This document shows, in pieces, positions 36,441 through 48,310 of a stretch of 64,000 bases of DNA; within the stretch, counting starts at the first letter, position 1, and every line of letters begins with the position of its first letter. The stretch is from NCBI RefSeq assembly GCF_001704415.2, contig NC_030817.1, forward strand, positions 55,661,550 to 55,725,549, read 5' to 3'. Source of the DNA: Capra hircus. Taxonomy: Eukaryota; Chordata; Mammalia; Artiodactyla; Bovidae. The notes under the pieces were generated by a model that did not search any database, was not told the origin of the DNA, and saw only the letters and a list, made by a program, of their open reading frames with translations. The translations under genes were made by a program, and so were the position numbers.

Positions 36441-37922
36441 AAAAACTCAAAAACAAATAATACATTAAAAAATTTTAAAAAGAGCTCTAACTCTAGGCTC
36501 CGAAGATTTTGGATACTTTATGGTTTTGCATTTATGTCCTTGGTCCATTTTGAGTTTTTGTATAAAGTGTGAAGGTTTTCGATCAAGGTTCATTTTTGAC
36601 CTGTGGATGTCCAGTTGCCCCAGTACTGTTTGTTGAAAGGTGTTTTCCGCATCGTATTGAGTCTGTATCCTTGTCAAATTAATTTGAATATATTGCTGTG
36701 GATCTATTTCTGGGTGCCCTAATCTGTTTTGCTGATTTGCATATCTGTCCTTCTGCTGATATCACACTGTCCTGATCACTTTAACTGTATAGTATGCCTT
36801 AACATCAACCTGAATGATTCCTTTCACTTTTTTCTTCTTTTTCAGAATTCTTTTAGCTACTTTAGATCCTTTTCCTTTCCATGAACACGTTAGAAAAACC
36901 TTGTCTGTATTCACACACAAAAAAAACTAAGCTGGGATTTTGATGGGCATCGCATTGAAATTATAGATCAATTAGGGGAGAATTGATAACTTTACTATGC
37001 TGAGTTTTTCTGTCTATGAACACGGCATTAGATCCTCTTTGATTTCTTTCAACATTTTGTAATTTTCAGTGTGCAGATACTTGTACATGTTATAACAATA
37101 TACAGAGTCATTTTAAATTTTTAGGTTTATTTTAAATTCAGTGAATAGATCAAGTAAATTTACATGACATATGTCAAAAACATGAAATAACCCGTGTGTG
37201 TGTGAATAACTATGTGCAACCATTTAGAATATGTGGTAAAAAAGAGATCACACACAGAATGGCAGACATACACACAAAATTGTTTGGGTAAGGGGTAGAA
37301 TGTGTTTTAATGGCATAAATAACAGATTTCTCTAGGTCCTCAATTTGAACATACCATTAAATCTTGAAGGAAGTTTATTGGCATAATTTAAGAAGTAAAT
37401 TAAAAGTGAGTGATTCATTCATTACTTGAATAGGCTATTCAGAATCCTAAATTTAAAAACTCAATGAAATTATAATTTACAAAATGTATATATTGATATT
37501 GAACACAATTATACCACACAGCCTTCAGATCAATCATATATATTGTGAGAGAACAAGTTTGATGTGTTTATAGATCCTTCTGTCATATTTCCTTCTATAT
37601 TGGTGAACACTTTGTCCCCATTTGTAGATTCAACAAACATGGATCACTAATTCAAAAGTTAGAATTAACTTTTGAAAAAAGTAGGCTAACCTAGTTCAGA
37701 CCCATGTGGTTCAGGGGTCAGCTGTACTTCATGCTGTATTTTCTATTGTTATTATGGAAAGTGCTTGGGTGTTGGAGCTGGGAAGATTGGCCTAGAATTC
37801 TTGATATAATATTGTCTCTGTGAGAAATAGCAGAAACTCATGACTTGGAGAGACATCTTTAACTTTCTTCAACCTCAGTTTCTTCATGTGAAAAATGGGA
37901 ATTATAATTCTTTTTCATTTTA

Positions 37923-37952
37923 AGTGGAGAAGGCAATGGCAACCCACTCCAA
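37923..37952 (+). mobile_element. Bov-A fragment (30 bp)
   Basis: Isolated 'ggagaaggcaatggcaaccc actcc' block of a Bov-A unit; the rest of the SINE is missing. Confidence 0.7.
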
Positions 37953-37994
37953 GTAGTGCATTGACAGGTTCAGATGAAGAATCTGACAGGTCTT

Positions 37995-38132
37995 TTTTTC
38001 CCATTTATTGTTGTTGTTTCCATTGGAGAATAATTGCTTTACAATGTTGTGTTACTTTTTACTGAATATTAACATGAATCAGCTTTATGAGTATCCCCTC
38101 CATCCCACCCCTCTAGGTTATCACAGAGCTCT
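37995..38132 (-). mobile_element. L1 3' end fragment, antisense
   Basis: 'attgctttacaatgttgtgt' and 'catcccacccctctaggt' are the antisense artiodactyl L1 3' UTR. Inserted in the MIR. Confidence 0.75.
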
Positions 38133-38290
38133 AATGAAGATTAAGTGAGATAATGTATGTAAATAAATGTAGTAGCTGAATATATAGTACATTTTAGGTT
38201 AGCTAACTCCTTACCCCTCCTTACAACTTCCTAATTCCTGGCCCCTGAGTCCTCCAACTTTTAACTGGTTTTTAGAATCATGATACAGAG

Positions 38291-38610
38291 CAGGGGTTGG
38301 AAAACCTTTTTAATAAAGGGCCAGAGAGTCAATGTCTGAGACCTTGCTGGCTGTGCCTCTCCTCTCTGTGCTTATAGCCCAGAAACAGTAAGCAGTATGT
38401 AAATAAATGAGCTTGGTTATGTTCCTATAAAGTTTTATTTATGGACTATGAAATATAATGTTTTCACTTTTCATGAAGTATTATTCCTCTTTTGATTTTC
38501 TTTCAACTCTGTAGAAATAGAAAATTTACTATTAGCTCTCAGGCCAAAAAATCAGGGGGTGATGGGGCAGAAAACTGGCTTTAGTACCTGTCATAGTTTG
38601 CTGGCCCCAA
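38291..38610 (+). mobile_element. hAT-Charlie-type MITE
   Basis: Begins caggggttggaaaac, carries 'ataaagggccagagag' and 'ataaagttttatttatgg', and ends 'catagtttgctggcccc', giving imperfect inverted ends. Recognised as a widespread mammalian hAT MITE; I do not commit to a family name. Confidence 0.7.
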
Positions 38611-38654
38611 TAGGGAGGATGACTCTCATGAGCCTGTTACATGACAGTGTTCTC

Positions 38655-38825
38655 AGTGGCTAAGAACATACACTCTGAAAGAAAAGACCTCGGTGTCATA
38701 TTCTGGCTTTGCCACCTAGTTTGACCTTCCATAAGTTACTTTACTTTCATTTCTAAACTTCAGTTTGCTAACCTAGGACGCTGACTTTTTATGAGGTTTA
38801 AAGGAAATAATACAGAAACGGAGAC
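38655..38825 (+). mobile_element. MIR SINE
   Basis: 'gtggctaagaacatacactc', 'tctggctttgccacctag' and 'aagttactttactttcattt' in MIR order. Confidence 0.65.
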
Positions 38826-39589
38826 GCTTGTACAAATGATTTCAATAGATGGGAGCTGTAAGCATCTACAGTGTTCCTTTTTCATTGAAATCTTTTGCAG
38901 TTTATGTTGATAAGTTTTTCAAAACCCCATAAGGAACAGTAAGGCATTTCCCATGACTTGCCAAAGATCTTGTTTCTTTGCAAGAAATCTTTGTGTAAAC
39001 CTTCCGATTTATAAATTTGCCTTTAACTTTCCTTGCAACCACAACCAGAGACTTGAGGTGAGAAACCTGGGGAACTGGCCCTCTTCTCTCTGAACTGTAA
39101 AAGCATCACAGAAGGCATTCAAAGCATCTCAGAATCATGAATTAAATCAAAATGAATTGCCAGTTGTTTTTAGGGAGAGAAACCGCTAATGAGCAGAGTC
39201 TTTAACACCATTTTGCTTTTGAGCAGCCATCCCTCTCTGCCATGTGCCTAAAAGATTAAAAAAAAAAAAAAGAAAGCATGCTGATGACACAGCGAAGCAC
39301 CAAGGCAGCAGTTTGGCAGGAAGCCACTTTAGAACTCTGGTGAGCACAGCAGGCTCACGGACTTAGGCCACGTTGAAGTTGGGCTTAGAGCCAAAGCATG
39401 CCCACAGTTTAGCCCACTGGCATCCCTCCACCCCAGTCTGAACCTGATGTAAGGCACAGGTGATGTAGGAATCAGCCAGTACACACACCTGCAAGAAGAG
39501 CCCAAGGCTAAGCAGACTTAATCACAGCCAGCTGCCAGGACTGAATCCACAGTAACGGCTAAGAGGTGCTTGGCAGAGGATCATGTACA

Positions 39590-39786
39590 TTCTCAGTCCC
39601 GTCTGACTCTTTGCGAACCTCTGGACTGTAGCCCGCCAGGCTCCTCTGTCCATGGGATTCTCCAGGCAAGAATACTGGAGTGGGTTACCATTTCCTTCTC
39701 CAGGGAATCTTCCTGACCCAAGGATCAAACCTACGGCTTCTGCATTGCAAGCCACTTCTTTCCCTCCGCACCACTTGGAAAGCCCC
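39590..39786 (-). mobile_element. Bov-tA SINE
   Basis: Minus-strand copy with 'ctgtccatgggattctcc' and 'aggcaagaatactggagt', closing at the tRNA-like head 'cacttggaaagcccc'. Confidence 0.9.
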
Positions 39787-41379
39787 TGAATGAGGAAAGG
39801 CTGGGGTTATTAGTGGATCCTACTTCTCCTTGGTAGAATACATACCTTCTCCTGCCTTTAAGTTATGCAAGCTCGACCCCTCAGAACAAAACCAACCTGA
39901 TGAAGATTGCCTCAAGATAGAAGTTGCTAGGTAGCTCACAGAATCGCAAGCAGAGTCTACATGTGTCTGTGCACAAAAGAATTGGGTCTTCACTGGATCC
40001 TGCCTAGGCTGCTGTCTTCTCCCAGAGATAAAAGGATACTGGTGTCTATAGTTGGAAGACTGGAGAGGAGACGTGTCGGGTGGACTCAGATTCTAGGTTT
40101 AGGGAGGAAGGGGGAACCTTATTGCCTCTGGACCTTCTCCTATTATGTAGGTCTGCCACTAAGGTTCTAAGGCAGATCCTCTCTTGGGAGAGCCCTTATA
40201 TCACTAGCACAGAGCCAAGCCCCTTGCTGTTTTAACTTTCCCCAGCTGCTCTGCATTTTGTGGGTAGACTCAAAAATAATTGTGTCCCTTGATGGTGGTC
40301 CCTGTTGCTGAGTGACAGTATTTTCTGAGTTTCTTTTATACCCTCTTCCCCCACCCCCAGTTATGAACTTGTATTGGAATACCCACTGTAAGTTGTTTGC
40401 TTGTTCACTGACCAGACCAGAATGATCTCGGGAGTTGGGGCAATCCATCAGGATCCTGTGTTGCCTCACCCCAAAGCCCCTCACTGGGGAGGTGCAGATT
40501 TGAGAGCAGGAAGGCAACAGCTGCAAACCATATTTTATTTCTGATCCTCTTCCTAGGCCCTGCAGCTGGGCTAGTGCCAACCCTGTATGACTAAACCAGT
40601 GGCTCCCGAAGCCAAGTGATGCTGACTGGCATGGTCCACCCTGCACTGATTTCACCCCTGGTGGAACTAGCCTCTCTACAAAGGATCTGACTCTTCCCTG
40701 AGTTTTCCCTAAGGACTCAGAGGTTCTTACAGGGCTATATTCCCCTTCTCAGACACCCACTCAGATTCCTACTGCCTTTATCTCCTCCTCTTGGGAGGAA
40801 GCTGGAGGTGTGCCATGACCTTCACTGTCAGATGGTTTGTGAACCGCCCACGGAGACTGGGAGGGGTATTTTTGCAATTTCTCTAATTGTTTCCCTTAGA
40901 AGTAGTAAACTCGTAGACAGTCTCTTTTAAAGTCAGAGATGTTTTTGTTCAGACCTGTGTTCTAATCCTGGCTTTATCACTTATTATCATCGCTGGCCCC
41001 TTCATTTCAAGGCGGGGAAGTTGATGGTGCTGATATGATGGTAACATTTGAGGGAGGCTCTGAAAATTAATGATAATATTTATTAAGCATCGGTCGTACT
41101 ACTGGTTTAAGTACCTGTCCTCTTGCATACACACCCATGTATACTTGCACACTTTGTGCTAATTTGTATGCATATTGCCTTTGTAGTGGTGGTGTGGGAA
41201 TTAACTAGATTTTTGCAAATATTTTTGAAAAGTTTGTTTTTTCCTGACCACTAGAAATGTGTTTTAAGTTAAATTTTTGGAGTAAGGAAAAGCACAGGAC
41301 AGTAATACAAATCATGTGAGATGATCATTGCTACCATTTCCTCATGTAGTGAATTTTCTAAAAAAAAAAAAAAAATGTT

Positions 41380-42400
41380 TAAAATTTTATTTCATAGGAT
41401 CATGCTGTACAAACTCTTTTAATGTGAATAATTTATTATCATGGATCCAGCTGTTTTTCTGTAGAGTAGGAATTCCCAGGTGGCTCAGTGCTAAAGAATA
41501 CACCTGCCAAGGCAGGAGACACAGGTTCAATGCCTAGGTCAGGAAGATCCCCTGGCGGAGGAAATGGCAACCTATTCCAGTATTTTTTGTCAGGACAATT
41601 GCATGGAGGGAAGATCCTGGAGGGCTACTGTCCATGGGATTACAAAGAGTTGAACACGACTGAGCATGATTGTGCACCATTGTAGAGTAGTCTTCTGTTC
41701 GGGATATCATAATTATCAAATCTCTTATAGTTGACATTTTGGGTTGTTTGTATTTTTTTGCTCTGAAAAACTCTAGTTGAGCCTTCTTGCTTTGTTATTT
41801 TTATACACATTTGTAACTTCTTTTTTAATAAGTTTCTAACAGCAAGTAGGACTAAAAGTAGGAACATTTTTAAAGCTTTGAATCGTTATTAACAAATTTT
41901 CTTCCATAAAGGTTTTGCTGTTTTAAATGACCATCAATAGTGGTCCTCTTTCATACCTTATTTAATTGAGCATTAATTTTGTAAAAGATAAACTATTATA
42001 TATACATGAAAATTTATCTAATTTCTTCTTATGGCTTATTGACTAGTTATTTTATAATTTTAAACATTTTCTGATCATGTTCTTTGCCACTTATGTTTGA
42101 TTTATGATAACCTGTGACATATAAAGCATATGGAATTTTTTATCATCCTATTAGTTGTAAATATTTATTCACCAGTCATTTGTCTTTTAATTTTTTATGG
42201 TGAGGTCTCTTTCTTTCATTTCTTTCTCTTTTCAAAAAAACATAGCAAAGTCCATATATTTTATAGTTAAAGCTTTTAATCTTTTCCTTTATTTTAGCAT
42301 TTGTGCTAGACATTTCCACATCCCACCCCATCCCTCGCTGGAATCACAAAAATATCCAACTGTATATTCTTTCTAAATTATTAACCTATCTTGAATGTGC
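41380..42400 (-). mobile_element. Old L1 fragment, antisense
   Basis: AT-rich sequence with 'ttttatttcataggatcatg' and 'cttccataaaggttttgctg', typical of the complement of old L1 3' ends. Interrupted by a Bov-tA. Edges and family are uncertain. Confidence 0.5.
41470..41680 (+). mobile_element. Bov-tA SINE
   Basis: Perfect 10-bp target duplication tgtagagtag at 41460-41469 and 41681-41690 brackets a full-length element with several substitutions. Confidence 0.93.
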
Positions 42401-42416
42401 TATATCATGAGTATGA

Positions 42417-44515
42417 GGTCAGTTCAGTTCAGTCGCTCAGTCATGTCTGACTCTTTGAGACCCCATGGACTATAGCATGCCAGGCTTCCCTGCCCTTCAT
42501 CAACTCCCAGAGCCTACTCAAACTCATGTCCATCACATTAGTGATGCCATCCAACCATCTCATCCTCTGTCATCCCCTTCTCCTCCCACCTTCAATCTTT
42601 CCCAGTAGCAGGGTCCTTTCCACTGAGTCGGTTCTTCGCATCAGGTGGCCAAAGTACTGGCGTTTCAGCTTCAGCATCAGTCCTTCCAATGAATATTCAG
42701 GACTGATTTCCTTTAGGATGGACTGCTTGGATCCCCTTGCTGTTCAAGGGACTCTCGAGTCTCCTCCAACACCACAGTTCAAAAGCATCAGTTCTTCGGT
42801 GCTCAGCTTTATAGTCCAGCTCTCACATCCACACATGACTACTAAAAAAACCATAGCTTTGAGTAGACGAACCTTTGTTGACAAAGTAATATCTCTACTT
42901 TTTTTTTTTTTTAGATCAGTGGAACAAAATAGAAAGCCCAGAGATAAATCCACACACATATGGACACCTTATCTTTGACAAAGGAGGCAAGAATTTACAA
43001 TGGAGTAAAGACAATCTCTTTAACAAGTGGTGCTGGGAAAACTGGTCAACCACTTGTAAAAGAGTGAAACTAGATCACTTTCTAACAGCACACACAAAAA
43101 TAAACTCAAAATGGATTAAAGATCTAAATGTAAGACCAGAAACTATAAAACTCCTAGAGGAGAACATAGGCAAAACACTCTCTGACATAAATCACAGCAG
43201 GATCCTCTATGATCCACCCCCCAGAATTCTGGAAATAAAATCAAAAATAAACAAATGGGATCTAATTAAATTAAAAGCTTCTGTACAACAAAGGAAAATA
43301 TCTCTGCTTTTTAATATGCTGTCCAGGTTGGTCATAGCTTTTCTTCCAAGGAGCAAGCGTCTTTTAATTTCATGGCGTAGTCACCATCTGGAGTGATTTT
43401 GGAGCCCCCCAAAATAAAGTCTGTCACTGTTTCCATTGTTTCCCCATGTATTTGCCATGAAGTGATGGGACCAGATGCCATGATTTTAGTTTTCTGAATG
43501 TTGAGTTTTAAGCCAACTATTTCACTCTTCTCTTTCACTTTCATCAAGAGGCTCTTCAGTTCTTCTTAACTTTCTGCCATAATGGTGTCATCTGCGTATC
43601 TGAGGCTATTGATACTTCTCCTGGCAGTCTTGATTCCAGCTTGTGCTTCATCCAGCCCAGCATTTCACACGATGTACTTGATATATGTTAAATAAGCAGG
43701 GTGACAATATACAGGCTTGACGTACTCCTTTTCCTATTTGGAACCAGTCTGTTGTTCCACGTCCAGTTCTAACTGTTGCTTCTTGACCTGCTCAGTGATT
43801 TCTCAGAAGACAGATCAGGTAGTTTGGTATTCCCATCTCTTTCAGAATTTTCCACAGTTTATTGTGATCCACACAGTCAAAGGCTTTGGCATGGTCAATA
43901 AAACAGAAATAGATGTTTTTCTGGAACTCTCTTTTTCGATGATCCAGCAGATGTTGGCAATTTGATCTCTTGGTTCCTCTGCCTTTTCTAAATCCAGCTT
44001 GAACATCTGGAAATTCATGGTACTGTTGAAGCCTGGCTTGGAGAATTTTGAGCATTACTTTGCTAGTGTGTGAGATGAATGCAATTGTGCAGTAGTTTGA
44101 GCATTCTTTGGCGTTGCCTTTCTTTGGGTTTGGAATGAAACCTGACCTTTTCCAGTCCTGTGATCACTGCTGAGTTTTCCAGGTTAGCTGGCATATTGAC
44201 TGTAGCACTTTCACAGCATCATCTTTTAGGATTTGAAATAGCTCAACTGGAATTCCATCACCTCCACTGGCTTTGTTCATAGTAATGCTTCCTAAAGCCC
44301 GCTTGACTTTGCATACCAGGATATCTGCCTTTAGGTGAGTGATCACACCATCATGGTTATCTAGGTCATGATGATCTTTTTTGTATAGTTCTTCTGTGTA
44401 TTCTTGCCACCTCTTCTTAATATCTTCTGCTTCTGTTAGGTCCATATCATTTCTGTCCTTTATTGTGCTCATCTTTGCATGAAATGAGGTAGGAATTATT
44501 ATTTTAATAGGCATG
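42417..44515 (-). mobile_element. BovB LINE, 5'-truncated, RT region present but broken
   Basis: Longest BovB in the window, about 1.7 kb once the L1 insertion (42888-43312) is removed. Minus-strand pieces carry DLTEAEDIKKRWQEYTEELY, the RT-like FIDHAKAFDCVDHNKLW block (about 43880) and KLNIQKTKIMASGPITSW. The YADD catalytic codons are at 43587-43598, but a TAA follows shortly after (MAES then stop). Multiple frames are needed, so it is inactive. The 3' end with the (ttcag)n tail is at 42417-42440. Confidence 0.92.
42913..43297 (+). mobile_element. L1 ORF2 fragment inserted in BovB
   Basis: Sense L1 ORF2 C-terminal region: translation from 43064 gives MKLDHFLTAHTKINSKWIKD and KLLEENIGKTLSD. 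It starts abruptly after a run of at least 12 T at 42901-42912 and ends in ORF2 without poly(A). Both sides carry aatatctctRcttt from the BovB target. The poly(T) on the left with a sense L1 to its right suggests an inverted (twin-primed) insertion. Confidence 0.88.
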
Positions 44516-45126
44516 ATAACTATTTCTTTAAAAACTTAAAAAAACATAAAAACTTATTAAAACCAATCAAAATATTTTGAATGCATAGATACACATTAAA
44601 AATAGCAAAACCCAAGCCTCCAGACGGAAATATATTTCAGGGAATATTAAAAAAAAAAATGGTGCTTAGTAATGAGAAGATACTACTCTGGCAATTTTAG
44701 TTAATTCTAAATAGCTGAAGTGCCATATTTAAATTCTATATTAACCTTTTTGTGTTACTCACTGAGGTGGCTACTAGGAGTTCACTTTAACTTCTTTTTC
44801 TCTGGATATGTTTTTTCTGTCACAATCTCTGTTTTTGGAGCAGCCTGACCTTCTGGATGGTATCTCTCTGCAGAGAAAACTTGTGGATCTTTCCAATTTC
44901 TGTGGATCCTTCCAGTCTTCTGATAGCTCTGTTTTAGCTTCCATCTCTTTAGTTTACGAGTGATTTATCTAGTCTTTTAAAAAACTCTGATTTTCCAATA
45001 GCCCTGCCTATTTTGAAACAGTGATGTAGGTTGACCGCAGGTAAAATATCACAAAATCACTGATGACTTGGAAAAATCAGATGTATTCAGAGGAAGAGGA
45101 CTGATTCTTTGTACCTCCTGTTTCAG

Positions 45127-45282
45127 GAAAAGATGAAAGGGAAGAACAAGCTGGTGCCTCGCCTGCTGGGGATCACCAAAGACTCAGTGATGCGTGTGGA
45201 TGAAAAGACCAAGGAAGTGTTGCAGGAGTGGCCACTGACCACGGTCAAGCGCTGGGCAGCCTCACCCAAGAGCTTCACACTG
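45127..45282 (+). CDS. TLN2: Talin-2 coding exon 9 (F3, integrin-binding)
   Basis: 156-bp exon (52 codons, residues 320-371) between acceptor cctgtttcag and donor gtaggg, phase 0 at both ends. It encodes the core of F3, the lobe that binds NPxY motifs of integrin beta tails. K325 and K327 (in KMKGKNK) match talin-1 K322/K324, implicated in membrane contact. R361-W362 (in KRWAASPKSF) match talin-1 R358/W359, which contact the tail. Codon 339 (TCA, Ser, 45184-45186) is the position of the reported human TLN2 S339L change in camptodactyly; the wild-type residue is present. The numbering agreement supports the exon chain. Confidence 0.98.
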
Positions 45283-45699
45283 GTAGGGACTGGCTGAGGG
45301 CAGTGAGTGGGCTAGCATATTCTGGGTGATACCATGGGGTAGGGGAAACAATACAAGCCCATTGGGCTTCCCTGGCCTTGGAGAGGGACAGATGGTGGGG
45401 GTCCCTAGGGCAGGGAATGGGGGTAGTCACTGGTCTATAAGTGAGGGAGATGTCTGAGAGCTGGGTCTCCTTAGCCACCTCTTTCTCTCTGGTCCTCTAA
45501 GGCTGTCTGAGTTCCTTAATTAGAAAGAGCCAGTCAAGGATGATTCTCTCTCTTCTGTGGTTCTGATGCCATCCCCAGTATACCCTAAAAAGCAATTTGA
45601 TGATGCTGTGAGGCCGTACGGATGCTTCTCATCTCTAGTTTTAGAAGTTTCTAAATGAGCTCTTAAGAATTGTGACATCTTGCCAAGCTGTGTTTTCCC

Positions 45700-45930
45700 A
45701 GCCTGCCTATGAAGAGAACGTGCTATCCAGTGGAAATAGCACAGACTGTGGGGTAGTGTTCGAAATCAGCTTTCCTTCCCAGTTCTATGCTTTGCTCAAG
45801 TTACTTCTCCTCTCTGAGCTTTAATGTCCTTGGTTGTGAAATGGGAGTAGTAATACCTGTTTCTCAGAGTTACCAGAGTCAAATGAAACGATGAGAACAA
45901 AATGCTCAATGTGAAAATACACTGAATGTA
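45700..45930 (+). mobile_element. MIR SINE
   Basis: 'cagtggaaatagcacagact', 'gctcaagttacttctcctct' and 'tgaaatgggagtagtaatac' follow the MIR consensus order in sense orientation. Confidence 0.75.
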
Positions 45931-46479
45931 GGGAGGATGTGTGTTTGTTCCAGACCTTTAAACTTCTGAATTCTTCCTCCCAACCTCAGTATCTGCTTTC
46001 AGCAGAGTATCCCGTGTGGCCCTCACTATAGCCAGCCACACTGATATACAAAAATCAGTAGTGCAATTATTTTGTAGTGTGTATTGAGCCATAAGAGAAT
46101 CAGAAAGTGTTGAAATTTATCAGTTTCTTCAGAACTCCTAAACTGTACTATTCTCCAGCTCTCATGAACACTTGAAATATCTGTATCTAGGCAAAATCTT
46201 ACATCAGGGCATCAGAAAAAAAAAGGTATCAAGAAGGGGCCTTGGAGGGAATATTAGTTATCTAATTTGAGCATTGATTGATATACTCTTGCCAGTTGGG
46301 AGGAATCTTCAGAAAACATACCTTCCTTCCACTTAGGTCTACTTACCTGCCATGCTTTTTGAGTGTAATTGTTCAAGTATTTCTTCTGTATATTGTACAT
46401 TGACCACTACATGAGATGGTATTACTTCTGCTTCAACCATATAGTAAGATTGAAGAAAATGCATGAGGTGAAGGATATA

Positions 46480-47520
46480 ATTTACTTCTGTTTTTATCCA
46501 TCTCATTGCTCTTTCTCATGCTAAAGTTCCCAGTTTTCTTTTGTTTTCATTTTCTTTGTGTTCAGAGAGTTTTTCTTAAGCCATTCTTTAAAGGTAAATC
46601 TGCTAGCAACAAATTCTTTAGTTTTCCTTTAGCTGACTGAGACTCTTCTTATTTTCCCTTCATTCATGAAGATTAATTTTGCCAGATACAGAATTTGAGA
46701 TTCTCAGTTCTTTTAGTGCCTGAAAAATGTCATTCCGCTTCTCTCTGGCCTCTGCCGTTTCAGCATAGAAACTTTCTGTCATCGTGTTGGTGTTCCTTTA
46801 TAGGTAACATGCTGCTTTTCTATGAATGTTTTGAAGATTGTCTTTCTCTAGTTTTCATAAGTTCTTGGTGTGGATTACTTAGGCTTATTCTGTTGTAGGG
46901 TTTGCTTAGCTTCTTGAATTTGCAGGCTTATGTCATTCACTGATTTTTATAAGTTTTCAATCATTGTTTCTTGATATATATATGTATATATTTTGGTCCA
47001 ACAGTAGGAGGCTCTACTCTCCTTCTGTGTTTCTAATGGTATGGATATTAGGTCTTTTTTAAATTGTCCTACAGATCCCTAAAGCTGTGTTTTGTTTTGC
47101 CTGTTTTCTGTTGGTTCAATTGACTAAATTTTATCAATCTATTTTCAAGCTGACTGGTTCTTTTCTTTGTCATTTCCACAGTACTATTTTATCTATCCCA
47201 TGAGTTTTTTACTTAGATTATAGCATTTTTTTATTCGCAAATTTCAGTCTGGTTCTTTTTTATGACTTAAATTTCTTTGTTAATCCCCTTGTTTTCATTT
47301 CTTTCAGGAGATTTTGTAATTGTTGAAACATTTTTTATGATTCAAAATTTAAAAATTCTTACCAGATAATTCTAACATCTGATTCATTTTAGTATTGGCA
47401 TCAGTTGATTATCGTTTTTTTTTTCCTTCTTACATGGTATTCATCCTGGTTCTTGACATGAGTAGTGATTTTTAGTTATATCCTAGATGCTTTGGATTTT
47501 GTATTAGGAAACTCCCGATC
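46480..47520 (-). mobile_element. L1 5'-side fragment, antisense
   Basis: 'cattcatgaagattaattt', 'gccagatacagaatttgaga' and 'ctgactggttcttttctttg' fit the complement of the 5' region of older L1 copies. No open frame. Confidence 0.6.
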
Positions 47521-48310
47521 TTCTTTAAACCTCTGTTTTCGTAGACAGTCACCTTGTTTAGGTTTAGTGTATAGTCCAGTGTTCTGGCATACTTCTGTGG
47601 AATTGAGTTGCAATGGAAATTTATTTTCTGAGCCCTGGCAATGTTCTGGGCTGCCTTGTTCTTCTGACATTGCTGGGGTTCCTGCTCAAAGCCTGCTAGT
47701 GCTGTCTATGAGGGAAGAAAGTACTTCCTGTGGCCACCTACTATTAACAGGTGACCTTTCTTAGGAACACAGAAGGTGAGTGGAGGGAGGGAGACACAGG
47801 GCTTCGCTGTGGCCACTGCTGCAGAGCGATCAGACCACCTGCCTGCCTGGGTTGTGGAGAAGGGCCTGGGATGGCCAGGCTTTCACTGCTTTGCAGCTGC
47901 CCATGAGCAACTCAGTTTGAAGCTACTTGAGGCTCCCAATTAGGTCTTTGTTGGGCTTCCCATCTCCTGGTCCCTTGTCCAGAGAGAACAGACTTTCATA
48001 AACTTCCTGTTGGAGGTTCCAAGTTTCAGGCCTCTCCAGCACCCAGCCTTGGAAATGTGGGATATAAAATAAAACTCGAGAACTCATCAGATTGTGGTCG
48101 CTCGAGTACTGAGGTCACCAGTCAATACAACTTTCCAGCTTTCAGAGCCCTTCCATTGTTGATTGAATACATTTTAGGGTGTTGTATTTAGGGGAGATGA
48201 GCAAGAACAAGTGAATCTATACCAGAACTTGTTCCAAGATTGGACCCCCTCACCTTTGAAACTGGTGATGTGACTGTATTTTTTCTAACGTGGGTTTCCC
48301 CCCCGCCTAG

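Larger units (their letters stand above)
34880..37090 (-). mobile_element. L1 3' half, antisense, interrupted
   Basis: Long antisense L1: 'atagacacctcccaccc', 'gccatatggtaagaacac', 'ggccagttttctagttag', then 'ccattttgagtttttgtata' and 'gggattttgatgggcatcgc' in ORF2. It is split by a BovB/Bov-A piece (35937-36009) and a CHR SINE (36108-36440). Confidence 0.8.
37745..38180 (+). mobile_element. MIR SINE, interrupted
   Basis: MIR-like 'cctcagtttcttcatgtg' and 'aaaaatgggaattataatt' before 37915, resuming with 'gattaagtgagataatgtat' near 38140. The gap is filled by a Bov-A scrap (37923-37952) and an L1 3' fragment (37995-38132). Confidence 0.65.
30554..45126 (+). other. TLN2: TLN2 intron 8 (14.6 kb)
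   Basis: Intron dominated by transposons: BovB pieces, three Bov-A2/Bov-tA copies inserted in one L1, a second nested L1 block (34.9-37.1 kb), MIR and hAT fragments (37.7-38.8 kb), two later Bov-tA copies and a 1.7-kb BovB carrying its own L1 insertion. I recognise nothing in 30985-31285, 37100-37740, 38830-39585, 39790-41375 or 44520-45120. Confidence 0.9.
45283..48310 (+). other. TLN2: TLN2 intron 9
   Basis: GT-AG intron of 3028 bp with a MIR (45700-45930) and an antisense L1 5'-side fragment (46480-47520). 47520-48180 is GC-richer and may continue the L1 5' region, but I cannot be sure. Nothing is recognised in 45283-45690 or 45940-46470. Confidence 0.9.

Noticed and set aside
36105..36480. 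A-rich 3' end as a processed pseudogene
   Set aside because: It is a sense CHR SINE with its tail, not a spliced mRNA copy.
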